64,000 bases of DNA from DASZHJ01 sp963735465 (GTDB lineage: Bacteria > Pseudomonadota > Alphaproteobacteria > ATCC43930 > CGMCC-115725), in assembly GCA_963735465.1 (NCBI GenBank), contig CAVTLA010000001.1, forward strand, positions 3,038,001 to 3,102,000, read 5' to 3'. Every line of letters begins with the position of its first letter. The stretch's first letter is position 1. The translations under genes and the position numbers were made by a program. Below the pieces are notes generated by a model. The model did no database searches. It had not been told where the DNA came from and saw only the letters and a list, made by a program, of their open reading frames with translations. This document shows, one piece after another, positions 8,221 through 16,630 of the stretch.

Positions 8221-9896
8221 GCCGAGAGCGCCTTGCCGTTCACCGGGTGTGCGGCGGCGAAGCGGAGCTGGCCCTTGCCGGCCTCCTTGGCCTCGTACAT
8301 CGCCTGGTCGGCCCGGACGAGGAGCGCGGCCGGCGTCTCACCGCCCGTGGGATCGTAGATCGCCAGTCCCATCGAGACCGACAGCGGCTGCTCGGCGCTG
8401 CCGATACGCGGCGTCAGCACGCCAAAGGCGCGCAGGATCGCCCGCGACCGGGTCTCCGCCACGGTCGCGTTGATGCCCTGCATCCACACCACGAACTCGT
8501 CGCCGCCCAGGCGCGCCACCAGATCGGCGCTGCGGGTGTTCTCGCGCAAGATCTGGGCGAAGGCCTGCAGCGCCTCGTCGCCCGCGCTGTGGCCGTCGTT
8601 GTCGTTGAGCTGCTTGAAATTATCGAGATCGAGATAGAGCAGCGCCGCCGGCCGCTCGGCGTTCTCGGGCGTCGCGAGGCGGCGCTCCAGCTCCTCCAGG
8701 AACGCACGCCGGTTGAGGAGTCCAGTCAGCGCGTCGACGCGCGCGAGCTGCACGATGCTCTCGTGGTGCGATACCTGGGCGATGGCAATGCCGAGATGGT
8801 CGGCGACGTCGGTGATGATGACGCGGTCGGGCTCGCTGAACGCACCGTCCGCCTCCGCGCGCCACAACAGCAGCGCGCCGTTGGCGGCGCCGCGATAGCG
8901 CGTGGCGACGCCGGCAAAGCAGCAGCCGTCCTGGGTGGTCTCGATCTCGTCCGTAGTCAGGAGCTGCGCCGCGGCGGCGCCCAGCACGGCCTGGGGTGCG
9001 ATCTCGCCCCAGCGCGCCGCTTCCTCGGCTCTGCCGTCGGCGCGCTGGCGCAACACGGCGCCGCCGGCGGCACCGACGGCGAGGCCGACGGCGCTCACGG
9101 TGGCGGCGAGGGCGTTGGCAGGCTCGATCTCGTCCCGCATGGTGCGCACGAGATGGGCCATCAGCCGGTCGCGCAGCCGGGCGCGGGCCAGGGCCTGGTC
9201 GCGGGCGCGGTCGGCGGTAAGATCGCGGCAGACGCCGCGGGCGCCCCTGAGCGCCCCCTCGTCGTCCAGCACCGGCACCGCGGCCACGCCGAGGCAGGCG
9301 CTGCCGCCGTCGGCGCGCCGGAACCAGACGTCCATGTCGGCAATCGGCTTCTCGGTCTGGAACGCGTGGGCCTGGAAATCCGAGGCATCGATCAGGAATT
9401 CGCGGGCGCGGCGTCCCAGCAGCTCCGCCGCGGTCCAGCCGAGCGCGCCCTGGGGCGACACGAAAACGAAAACGCCGTCGGCGCCGGTCTCCCAGGCAAA
9501 GTCGCTGGAGATCTCCACCAGCGCCTTGAAGCGCTGCCGGCTCTCGATGAGAGCGTCGCGAAGATTGGCCTCGAGGCCCTGCTTGCGCACCAGGACCAGG
9601 GCGCCGCCGTTGTCGGCGAGCGGCAGCACCATCGCCTCGACGATCTGATCGAGGCTCAACACCTCCACCGCCGCGAGGCCGCGCTCGCGGATCGCCACGA
9701 TCTGCTCCGCCGCCTGACGCCAGCGCGCCGGCGGCGTACCGGTAAGCAATTTCTGTCCGCAGGAATTGAGGCCGTGTCCGTGGCCGTCGCGATCCACCAG
9801 CAGCGCCGCGCCGGGAAAAGCCCCGAAGGCGCGCTCTCCGAGCGCCAGGTTCAGTTCCCCGCTCAGGCGACCGTATTCGACGATATCACTCGACAC
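8217..9896 (-). CDS. PAS-GAF-GGDEF diguanylate cyclase
   Basis: This 559-residue cytoplasmic sensor makes c-di-GMP. It has an N-terminal region of unclear fold, a PAS domain (about 120-230, with F-A-W-E-T and G-W-T-A-A-E-L-L-G), a GAF-like domain (about 250-390), and a GGDEF domain from about 395. The active-site motif G-G-D-E-F is intact at 464-468, and R-S-A-D nine residues before it is a proper inhibitory I-site, so the enzyme should be active and product-inhibited. No EAL domain or membrane segment is seen. It is coupled to the DUF2336 gene by a 4-base overlap. Confidence 0.93.
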   Translation of the reverse strand: MSSDIVEYGRLSGELNLALGERAFGAFPGAALLVDRDGHGHGLNSCGQKLLTGTPPARWRQAAEQIVAIRERGLAAVEVLSLDQIVEAMVLPLADNGGALVLVRKQGLEANLRDALIESRQRFKALVEISSDFAWETGADGVFVFVSPQGALGWTAAELLGRRAREFLIDASDFQAHAFQTEKPIADMDVWFRRADGGSACLGVAAVPVLDDEGALRGARGVCRDLTADRARDQALARARLRDRLMAHLVRTMRDEIEPANALAATVSAVGLAVGAAGGAVLRQRADGRAEEAARWGEIAPQAVLGAAAAQLLTTDEIETTQDGCCFAGVATRYRGAANGALLLWRAEADGAFSEPDRVIITDVADHLGIAIAQVSHHESIVQLARVDALTGLLNRRAFLEELERRLATPENAERPAALLYLDLDNFKQLNDNDGHSAGDEALQAFAQILRENTRSADLVARLGGDEFVVWMQGINATVAETRSRAILRAFGVLTPRIGSAEQPLSVSMGLAIYDPTGGETPAALLVRADQAMYEAKEAGKGQLRFAAAHPVNGKALSA

Positions 9897-10065
9897 GCAA
9901 TTTTCTCCGCCTTCTACCGGACAACCGCTGAGGTTAACGGCGCAGGGGTTAGAAAACCGTTTAGGAGAATTGCGGCAGCGTAATCAGACACTTCGATGGC
10001 GGACGGCATGAGTTGTGCCGCGCCGCGTCAAGACCGGGGTCTGGCGCGCCGGCACAGCCGGCCAA

Positions 10066-10080
10066 ATATCATAACGATAT
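10066..10080. promoter_or_regulatory. Operator-like inverted repeat upstream of the GntR gene
   Basis: ATATC and GATAT flank a 5-base spacer, 58 bases before the GntR start, in an AT-rich island of an otherwise GC-rich gap. Autoregulation by the adjacent GntR protein is an inference. Confidence 0.35.
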
Positions 10081-10138
10081 AGCATTAGGTCATCGGGCTT
10101 GGTATCAAGGTCGGGAGCCAAGGGAGTAGGCCAAGCCC

Positions 10139-10978
10139 ATGCCGTTGAGCGCAGCCGCAACGCGGCGCCGGACGCCGGTTCGCCTGGTCGACGGGCGGAT
10201 GCCGACGCCGCTCTATCACCAGGTCTATCTCGTGCTCCGCGACAAGATCGTCTCCGGCGCCTACGGCGCCGATGGGTTGCTGCCAGGGGAGCCCGCCCTC
10301 GGCAGGCAGTTCGGCGTCTCCCGCATCACCGTCACGCGCGCCCTCAACGACCTCGCCGCCGAGGGCCTGGTGCGCCGCCGGCGCGGCCTCGGGACCCGCG
10401 TGGTGAGCGGCGGCGCCGGCAAGCCGGTGGCGGGAAACATGGCCGGCCTCATGGAGAACCTGATCATCATGGGCCTCGCCACCGAGGTGCGGCTGATCGA
10501 GTTCGCCTATGTGCTGCCGCCCGACGACGTGCGCCGCGTCCTGGGCCTCGCCGAGGGCGAGCGCGCCCAGCGGGCGGTGCGCGTGCGCAGCCAGGAAGGC
10601 GTGCCGTTCTCCTATCTCACGACCCACGTGCCGGAGCCGATCGGCCGCGCCTACGGGCGCCGCGAGCTGGCGGCGACGCCGCTGCTGACATTGCTGGAGC
10701 GCGCGGGCGCGGTGGCGGCGAGCGCCGACCAGGCGCTGAGCGCCCGCCTCGCCGATCCGACGGTGGCGGCCCATCTCGAGGTCGAGGTGGGCTCGCCGCT
10801 CCTCAGCCTGACCCGCGTCGTCTACGATGCCGAGCGCCGGCCGGTGGAGCACATCCTGGCGCTCTACCGTCCCGATCGCTTCGAGTACCGCATGTCGCTG
10901 GCGCGGGAGCGTGACGGCGCCCGCAGCCTCTGGTCGCCGCCGCGCGCGCCGCGCCGGCAGCGCCGCTCCAGATTCTGA
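10139..10978 (+). CDS. GntR family regulator, HutC/UTRA type
   Basis: The protein has 279 residues. The GntR winged helix lies at about residues 22-90: P-L-Y-H-Q-V-Y-L-V-L-R-D-K-I, the L-P-G-E-P-A-L-G-R-Q-F-G-V-S-R-I-T-V-T-R-A-L recognition region and G-L-G-T-R-V-V. The remainder fits a UTRA effector domain, ending with the family-typical E-H-I-L-A-L-Y-R-P-D-R-F-E-Y motif near residue 255. It sits at the head of an 11-gene same-strand cluster and is its obvious candidate regulator. An alternative ATG at 10199 would trim a basic 20-residue extension. The effector is presumably the imported substrate or a metabolite of it. Confidence 0.92.
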   Translation: MPLSAAATRRRTPVRLVDGRMPTPLYHQVYLVLRDKIVSGAYGADGLLPGEPALGRQFGVSRITVTRALNDLAAEGLVRRRRGLGTRVVSGGAGKPVAGNMAGLMENLIIMGLATEVRLIEFAYVLPPDDVRRVLGLAEGERAQRAVRVRSQEGVPFSYLTTHVPEPIGRAYGRRELAATPLLTLLERAGAVAASADQALSARLADPTVAAHLEVEVGSPLLSLTRVVYDAERRPVEHILALYRPDRFEYRMSLARERDGARSLWSPPRAPRRQRRSRF

Positions 10979-11007
10979 ATACCAACCAAAGCAGGGGAGA
11001 TCGTCCG

Positions 11008-12240
11008 ATGTCAGAAGGCATGTCAGCGAGAAAGCCGCCCGTCACCCGCCGTGCCGTGCTCGGCGCCGGCGCCGCAGCGATCACTGTCCTCGGCGCGCCC
11101 GCCGTGCTGCGGGCCCAGGCCAAGGCGGTGAAGGTCGGCATCATTCATCCCGTCACCGGCGGCGTCGCCTATTCCGGGACGCAGTCCCGGGCCGGCGCCC
11201 TGATGGCGGTGGAGGACGTCAACAACCGCGGCGGCATCAAGTCGCTCGGCGGCGCCCAGATCGAGACGCTGATCTCGGACGCGCAGTCCAAGGTGGACGT
11301 CGCCGTCTCCGAGATCGAGAAATATAACGAGGCCGGCGTCTCCGCCATCGTCGGCGGCTACGCGAGCTTCATCTGCCTCGCCACCACCCAGGCGGCGGCG
11401 AAGCACGGCATTCCCTACGTGGTCGACGTCGGCACCGACGACCGCATCGTCAACGGCGGCCTCACCAACACCTTCCGCTTCAGCCCCGGCTACGGCGTCT
11501 TCGTGAAGACGGCGGTGCCCGCCCTCAAGGAGATCAACGCCGCCGCCGGCAATCCCGCCAAGACCGCGGTCATCGTGCACGAGGATTCCGCCTTCGGCAC
11601 CGGCACGGCCAACCTGCTCTCCAAGGCGCTCCCCGATATCGGCATAGAGGTGCTCGACGTCATCAAGCATCCGACGCCGACCCTCGACTTCAACAACATC
11701 GTGCTCACGATCAAGGCGAAGAATCCCGACATCGTCATTCCCGCCAACTACTACAACGAGTACGTGATCCTGGCCCGCACCATGCAGCAGCAGAAGCTCC
11801 GGCCGAAAGCGATCTACTCGGTGCTGGGCGGCGGCGCGTCCCAATACAAGTTCCTGAAGGAATTCCCCGAGGCCGCCAGGTTCATCATGGACTGCAATCA
11901 CTGGTACAATCCGAAGAAGCCGGCGGCGCTGGAGCTCAAGAAGCGCACCGAGGCGCAGGGCCTCTTCTACACCTACGAGGTCTTCCTCAATTACAACGCG
12001 GTGATGCTGCTGGCGGACGCGCTGGAGCGAGCGGCCTCCACGGACCGCGCCAAGATCATCGAAGCGCTGGCGTCGAGCACCTGGAGCGGCCACTTCATGC
12101 CTTATGGCCCCACCAAGTTCGAGAACGGCCAGAACACCGGCGCCCGAGCGGTCAATCTGCAGGTGCAGGACAACGACATCAAAGTGATCCTGCCCGCGGA
12201 ATTCGCGAACGCGAAAGCCGTATTCCCGATGCCGGCTTAG
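11008..12240 (+). CDS. Branched-chain-type ABC transporter substrate-binding protein (LivJ family)
   Basis: This 410-residue receptor belongs to the Peripla_BP_6 family. The signal peptide has R-R followed by A-V-L-G-A-G-A-A-A-I and ends at A-P-A-V-L-R-A-Q-A, compatible with Tat export. The mature part starts V-K-V-G-I-I-H-P-V-T-G-G and contains G-G-Y-A-S, H-E-D-S-A-F-G-T-G and P-A-N-Y-Y-N-E-Y motifs. An AGGGGAGA site precedes the ATG at 11008. It is followed, after a repeat, by the two permease and two ATPase genes. In cluster context (hydantoinase and amidase-like enzymes) the ligand may be an amide or cyclic ureide rather than leucine. Confidence 0.92.
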   Translation: MSEGMSARKPPVTRRAVLGAGAAAITVLGAPAVLRAQAKAVKVGIIHPVTGGVAYSGTQSRAGALMAVEDVNNRGGIKSLGGAQIETLISDAQSKVDVAVSEIEKYNEAGVSAIVGGYASFICLATTQAAAKHGIPYVVDVGTDDRIVNGGLTNTFRFSPGYGVFVKTAVPALKEINAAAGNPAKTAVIVHEDSAFGTGTANLLSKALPDIGIEVLDVIKHPTPTLDFNNIVLTIKAKNPDIVIPANYYNEYVILARTMQQQKLRPKAIYSVLGGGASQYKFLKEFPEAARFIMDCNHWYNPKKPAALELKKRTEAQGLFYTYEVFLNYNAVMLLADALERAASTDRAKIIEALASSTWSGHFMPYGPTKFENGQNTGARAVNLQVQDNDIKVILPAEFANAKAVFPMPA

Positions 12241-12270
12241 ATTCGCGTTTCGTTTTTGATGATGGCGTCC

Positions 12271-12386
12271 TGCAACTCCACCCCCTCCCCACCCTCCCCC
12301 TTCAAGGGGGAGGGGGAATATTTGGGTCGTGACTTAGAGTCCCCTCCCCCCTTGAGGGGGAGGGTTAGGGTGGGGGGCGGCTGCAG
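12271..12386. repeat. Family D C/G-tract inverted repeat
   Basis: Two arms built from CCCTCCCC-type tracts (12281-12300 and inverted 12352-12378) each contain a short internal palindrome with CAAGG or CTTGAG at the tip. TGCA boxes bound the whole element. It lies between the binding protein and permease genes and could act as a processing or stability hairpin in a long transcript. Confidence 0.7.
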
Positions 12387-12416
12387 CATTCCGTCCTCGG
12401 AAAGCTTCGCGCATCC

Positions 12417-13298
12417 ATGCCCCTAGTTCTTACCCCCAGCATCCTGCTGCCGGCGCTTCTCAACGGCATCGCCACCGGCGCGGTCTATGCGCTGGTGGCG
12501 CTGGGTCTCACGCTGATCTATGGCGTGCTGCACATCATCAACTTCGCCCATGGCAGCCTGCTGATGCTGGCGCTCTATGGCGTCTATTTTCTCTACACGC
12601 TTCTCGGCATCGATCCCTATCTGGCGCTTCCCATCGTGGTGCCGGTCATGTTCGCGCTCGGCTATGCGCTCCAGCGCAGCGTCATCGCCACCGCGAGCCA
12701 CGGCCGCGAGGAAAACATCCTCCTGGTGACCCTGGGCCTCTCCATCATCATCGACAACCTTGCGCTCTACTTCTGGAGCTCCGACACCCGCACCATCAAC
12801 CCGAGCTATGCCTTCGACACCGTCGACATCGCCGGCGCCCTCATCGCCGTGCCCAAGGTGATCTCCTTCGTTGGCGCGCTGGTCATCACCGCGGTGCTGT
12901 GGCTCGCGATCCAGCGCACCGATCTCGGCAAGGCGATCCGGGCGGTGGCGCGGGAGCGCCAGGGCGCGCGCCTCGTCGGCATCGACGTCGAGCACGTCTT
13001 CGCCGTGAGCTTCGGCATCGGCATCGCCTGCGTCGGCGCCGCCGCCTGCCTGCTGCTGCCGAGCTACTACGCCCATCCCGGCGTCGGCGAGAGCTTCGTC
13101 CTGATCGCCTTCACCATCGTGGTGCTGGGCGGCATGGGAAGCTTCGTGGGCGCGCTCCTCGGCGGACTCATCATCGGCGTCACGGAATCCCTCGGCGGCC
13201 TGCTCCTCGGCGAGAACCTGGGGAAGATCGGCGTCTTCGCGATCTTCCTCGCCATCCTCCTGTTCCGGCCCACGGGCCTCTTCGGCCAGCGCGCCTGA
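12417..13298 (+). CDS. Branched-chain amino acid-type ABC permease (LivH family)
   Basis: This 293-residue inner-membrane permease has about eight hydrophobic segments. The N-terminal L-L-N-G-I-A-T-G-A-V-Y-A-L-V-A-L-G-L motif, the I-N-F-A-H-G-S loop and the C-terminal V-V-L-G-G-M-G-S-F-V-G-A-L-L-G-G ending F-R-P-T-G-L-F-G are family signatures. With LivM it forms the channel of the importer in this cluster. The stop lies 4 bases before livM. The preceding 176 bases hold only the family D repeat, so it probably depends on read-through from the binding-protein gene. Confidence 0.94.
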   Translation: MPLVLTPSILLPALLNGIATGAVYALVALGLTLIYGVLHIINFAHGSLLMLALYGVYFLYTLLGIDPYLALPIVVPVMFALGYALQRSVIATASHGREENILLVTLGLSIIIDNLALYFWSSDTRTINPSYAFDTVDIAGALIAVPKVISFVGALVITAVLWLAIQRTDLGKAIRAVARERQGARLVGIDVEHVFAVSFGIGIACVGAAACLLLPSYYAHPGVGESFVLIAFTIVVLGGMGSFVGALLGGLIIGVTESLGGLLLGENLGKIGVFAIFLAILLFRPTGLFGQRA

Positions 13299-13302
13299 GC
13301 CG

Positions 13303-14277
13303 ATGCGGCGCACACCAGGCTTCGTCGTGATCGTCCTGCTGCTGGCGCTGGTGCCGCTGCCGCTGGTCGTGCAGTCGGAATACTGGCTGCACTTCGCCAT
13401 CGTGACGCTCTACCTGGCCTTGCTGGGCCAGGCCTGGAACCTGCTCGGCGGCTATGGCGGCCAGCGCTCCTTCGGCCATGCGGCGTTCTTCGGCACCGGC
13501 GCCTATACGGCGGCGGTGCTGCAGCTCAGCCTCGGCGTCAATCCCTGGGCCTGCCTGCTCCTCGCGGGAGTCGCGGGCGCTGTCATGGGCGCGATCGTCG
13601 GCGGGCTCAGCTTCCGCTACGGGCTGCGCGGCTCCTATTTCGCCCTGGCCACCCTCGCCTTCGCCGAAGTGCTGCGTATCCTCGCGGACTTCCTGGATAT
13701 CACCGGCGCCGGCGTCGGGTTGCAGATCCCGCTGCAGCAGGCTGCCGCCAACTTCCAGTTCGCGACCCGGGTCGGCTTCTACTGGGTGATGCTGGGGCTG
13801 ACGGCCCTCGCCACCGCCGGCGCCTGGTGGCTGGAGAATTCCCGCTTCGGCGCCGAGCTCGTCGCCGTGCGCGAGAACGAGGATGCCGCCCGCGCCCTTG
13901 GCGTCAACGCCACCCGCGTCAAGCTCGGCGCCGCCATCCTCTCCGGCGGGCTCTGCGGCTTCGCCGGCTCCTTCTACGTGCAGTACTACCTCTACCTCGA
14001 TCCCCGCCTCGCCTTCGGGCCGGAGGTGTCGGTGACCGCGCTGCTGGTGCCGCTCATCGGCGGCGTCGGCACCGTTCTCGGGCCGCTGGTGGGTGCGCTG
14101 GCGCTGCGCAGCCTCAACGAGGCGAGCGGCATCGTCACCGGCAATGCGCCAGGCCTCAACCTCGTCCTCTACGGCGTGCTGCTGATCGTGATCCTGGCGG
14201 TGCTGCCGGACGGGCTGGTGAGCCTGGGCAGCCGCTTGCGCATGCGCCGCGCCCGGCGGGAGCTGCGTCATGCTTGA
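13303..14277 (+). CDS. Branched-chain amino acid-type ABC permease (LivM family)
   Basis: This is a 324-residue polytopic membrane protein. LivM landmarks are A-W-N-L-L-G-G-Y-G-G-Q-R-S-F-G-H-A-A-F-F-G, F-A-L-A-T-L-A-F-A-E-V-L-R, the cytoplasmic ATPase-contact loop V-R-E-N-E-D-A-A-R-A-L-G-V-N, and the G-G-V-G-T-V-L-G-P-L-V-G segment. Its 3' end overlaps the livG start by 8 bases, so the genes are translationally coupled. Confidence 0.94.
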   Translation: MRRTPGFVVIVLLLALVPLPLVVQSEYWLHFAIVTLYLALLGQAWNLLGGYGGQRSFGHAAFFGTGAYTAAVLQLSLGVNPWACLLLAGVAGAVMGAIVGGLSFRYGLRGSYFALATLAFAEVLRILADFLDITGAGVGLQIPLQQAAANFQFATRVGFYWVMLGLTALATAGAWWLENSRFGAELVAVRENEDAARALGVNATRVKLGAAILSGGLCGFAGSFYVQYYLYLDPRLAFGPEVSVTALLVPLIGGVGTVLGPLVGALALRSLNEASGIVTGNAPGLNLVLYGVLLIVILAVLPDGLVSLGSRLRMRRARRELRHA

Positions 14278-15020
14278 GGTGACCGGCCTCAGCAAGCGCT
14301 TCGGCGGCCTCGCCGCGGTGTCGGACGTCTCGCTCAGCGTCCCGGTCGGCAGCATCACCGGCCTCATCGGTCCGAACGGCGCCGGCAAGACCACGCTCTT
14401 CGGCATCGTCGCCGGTTTCGTGTCCGCGGATCGGCGGATCCGTGCGCTTCGAGGGCGCGGAGGTTCTGGGACTGCCATCCCATGTTCTGGCGCGCCGCGG
14501 CCTGGTGCGCACCTTCCAGATCGTGCAGCCCTTCGCGGGCCTGACCGTGCGGGAGAATATCGCCGTCGGCCGCCATCTGCGCGAGCGCAATCGCGCCCGT
14601 GCCCTGGCTCAAGCCGCCGATATCGCCGAGCGCGTCGGCATGAGCGCCCTCCTCGACCGCCCTGCCACCTCTCTCACCATCGCCGGCCGCAAGCGCCTGG
14701 AGCTCGCCCGCGCGCTCGCCACGGAGCCGCGCCTGCTGCTGCTGGACGAGGTGATGGCGGGCCTCAATCCCACGGAGATCGCCGAGCTGGTGCCGGTCAT
14801 CCGCGGCATCCGCGACGGCGGCGTGACCGTGCTGCTGACCGAGCATGTGATGCAGGCGGTGATGAGCCTGGCCGAGCGCGTCTATGTCCTGAACAACGGC
14901 AGGATCGCGGCCCAGGGAACGCCGGCGGAGGTGGTCGCCGATCCCGCCGTCATCGAGGCTTATCTCGGCCACGGCGCCGCCCAGCGCCTCGCCGAGAGCT
15001 TGAGAGCCGCCCATGCTTGA
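14270..15020 (+). CDS. Branched-chain amino acid-type ABC ATPase (LivG family), broken by a +1 frameshift near 14432
   Basis: The first 54 residues contain an intact Walker A (G-P-N-G-A-G-K-T-T) and end F-V-S-A-D. The frame then goes wrong. Dropping one base at about 14432 continues as G-G-S-V-R-F-E-G-A-E-V and gives the rest of a normal LivG: R-T-F-Q-I-V-Q-P-F Q-loop region, T-I-A-G-R-K-R-L-E-L-A-R-A-L signature region, L-L-L-L-D-E-V-M-A-G-L-N Walker B and the E-H-V-M-Q switch histidine. The restored protein has 249 residues. The classic L-S-G-G-Q is replaced by L-T-I-A-G-R, a variant seen in this subfamily. It overlaps livF by 8 bases. Confidence 0.88.
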
Positions 15021-15714
15021 GGTGAAGGACCTCGAGGTCGGCTACGGCATGCTGCCGGTGCTGCGCGGTGTCGATCTCACCATCGCGTCCGGCGAGATCG
15101 TGGCGGTGCTCGGCAGCAACGGCGCCGGCAAGTCGACCCTCAACAATGCGCTCTCGGGGATTCTGCGGCCGAGCGCCGGCCATATCCGTTTCCTCGATAC
15201 CGAGATATCAGGCGCCTCGTCGGTGGAGATCGTTCGCCTGGGATTGATCCAGGTGCCGGAGGGTCGCCGCGTCTTCCCGAACCTCAGCGTGCGGGAGAAT
15301 CTCGAGCTCGGCAGCTATCGCCGCGGCCGCGCCGCCCGCGCCGAGAACCTCGACCGCGTCATGGCGATCTTCCCGCGACTGCGCGAGCGCATGCACCAGT
15401 TCGCCGGCACGCTCTCCGGCGGCGAGCAGCAGATGCTGGCGATCGGCCGCGGCCTGATGGCGGAGCCGCGCCTCCTGATCCTGGACGAGCCCTCCCTTGG
15501 CCTCTCGCCGCTGCTGGTGGAGGACATGTTCCGCCTCATCGCGCGCATTCGTGAGACCGGCATCGCCGTGCTGCTGGTGGAGCAGAACGTCGTGCAGTCC
15601 CTCGGCATCGCCGACCGCGCCTATGTGCTGGAGCACGGCCGCTTCGCGCTCGCCGGCGCCGCCAGCGTGCTGATGGCCGATCCCCGCCTCCGCCAGACCT
15701 ATCTCGGATTGTGA
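15013..15714 (+). CDS. Branched-chain amino acid-type ABC ATPase (LivF family)
   Basis: The 233-residue ATPase is complete: Walker A G-S-N-G-A-G-K-S-T, Q-V-P-E-G-R-R-V-F-P (typical of LivF), the signature L-S-G-G-E-Q-Q-M-L-A-I-G-R, Walker B L-L-I-L-D-E-P-S-L-G-L-S, and V-E-Q-N-V. It pairs with LivG to power the importer. The gene starts inside the end of livG and is followed 28 bases later by the lyase-superfamily gene. Confidence 0.94.
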   Translation: MLEVKDLEVGYGMLPVLRGVDLTIASGEIVAVLGSNGAGKSTLNNALSGILRPSAGHIRFLDTEISGASSVEIVRLGLIQVPEGRRVFPNLSVRENLELGSYRRGRAARAENLDRVMAIFPRLRERMHQFAGTLSGGEQQMLAIGRGLMAEPRLLILDEPSLGLSPLLVEDMFRLIARIRETGIAVLLVEQNVVQSLGIADRAYVLEHGRFALAGAASVLMADPRLRQTYLGL

Positions 15715-15742
15715 ACCCCATGACATCTCCTGCGAGGGCCCC

Positions 15743-16630
15743 ATGACATCGCTCGCCTCCCGGCTTCGGCAGCCCGGCATCGTGGTGGCGCCGGGCTGCT
15801 ACGACGCGCTGTCGGCGCATCTGATCGAGCGCGCGGGATTTTCCGCCGCATATCTCTCCGGCGCCTCCATCGCCTATACCCGCCACGGGCGGCCGGATAT
15901 CGGCCTCATCGATATGAGCGAGGTCGCCGCCACCATCGCCGTCATCCGCGAGCGCACGGCGATCCCGCTCATCGTCGACGCCGACACCGGTTTCGGCAAC
16001 GCCCTCAACGTGATCCGCACGGTGAAGGTCTTCGCCAACCGCGGCGCCTCGGCGATCCAGCTCGAGGATCAGACCACGCCGAAGCGCTGCGGCCATCTCG
16101 CCGACAAGCGGCTGATCCCGGCCACGGAGATGGTGGGGAAGCTGAAGGCCGCTCTCGACGCCAGGCCGTCGCCCGAGACCCTCATCATCGCCCGCACCGA
16201 CGCCATCGCCGTGGAAGGCATCGCCCGCGCCCTCGATCGCGCCGAGGCCTATCGCGAGGCCGGCGCCGACATGCTCTTCATAGAGGCGCCGCGCAGCGAC
16301 GCGGAGCTGGCGCAGATCTGCGCGCGCTTCCGCGGCCGCGTGCCGCTGATGGCCAACATGGTGGAGGGCGGGCGGACGCCGCCCAAGGAAGCGAGCGAGC
16401 TCGAATCACTGGGATTCTCCCTGGTGATCTTCCCCGGCGGCACCGTGCGCGCCCTGGCCCATGCGCTGCAGGGCTATTTCGCCAGCCTCTCCCAACACGG
16501 CAGCACCAAGCCGTATCGAGACCGCATGCTCGACTTCGACGGCCTCAACGAGGTCATCGGCACGCCCGAGATGCTGGAGCTGGGCCGCCGCTACGACGAC
16601 GAGACCATGAGCGAGAGTGCTGATGCTTGA
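15743..16630 (+). CDS. Isocitrate lyase/PEP mutase superfamily enzyme
   Basis: This is a 295-residue TIM-barrel enzyme of the ICL/PEPM superfamily. Diagnostic residues are Y-L-S-G-A-S (38-43), metal-site D-A-D-T-G-F-G-N (79-86), and the lyase loop K-R-C-G-H with Cys116, which argues for a C-C lyase (2-methylisocitrate, dimethylmalate or oxaloacetate type) rather than a phosphonomutase. It is distinct from the true isocitrate lyase at 23653-24939, being much shorter. In the cluster it could cleave a branched hydroxy-dicarboxylate released from the imported compound. It overlaps the next gene by 8 bases. The exact substrate is unknown. Confidence 0.88.
   Translation: MTSLASRLRQPGIVVAPGCYDALSAHLIERAGFSAAYLSGASIAYTRHGRPDIGLIDMSEVAATIAVIRERTAIPLIVDADTGFGNALNVIRTVKVFANRGASAIQLEDQTTPKRCGHLADKRLIPATEMVGKLKAALDARPSPETLIIARTDAIAVEGIARALDRAEAYREAGADMLFIEAPRSDAELAQICARFRGRVPLMANMVEGGRTPPKEASELESLGFSLVIFPGGTVRALAHALQGYFASLSQHGSTKPYRDRMLDFDGLNEVIGTPEMLELGRRYDDETMSESADA

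Noticed and set aside
12271..12386. CRISPR-like or insertion sequence element at the C/G tracts
   Set aside because: There is one inverted pair, no regular spacers and no transposase; it is a simple palindromic intergenic repeat.
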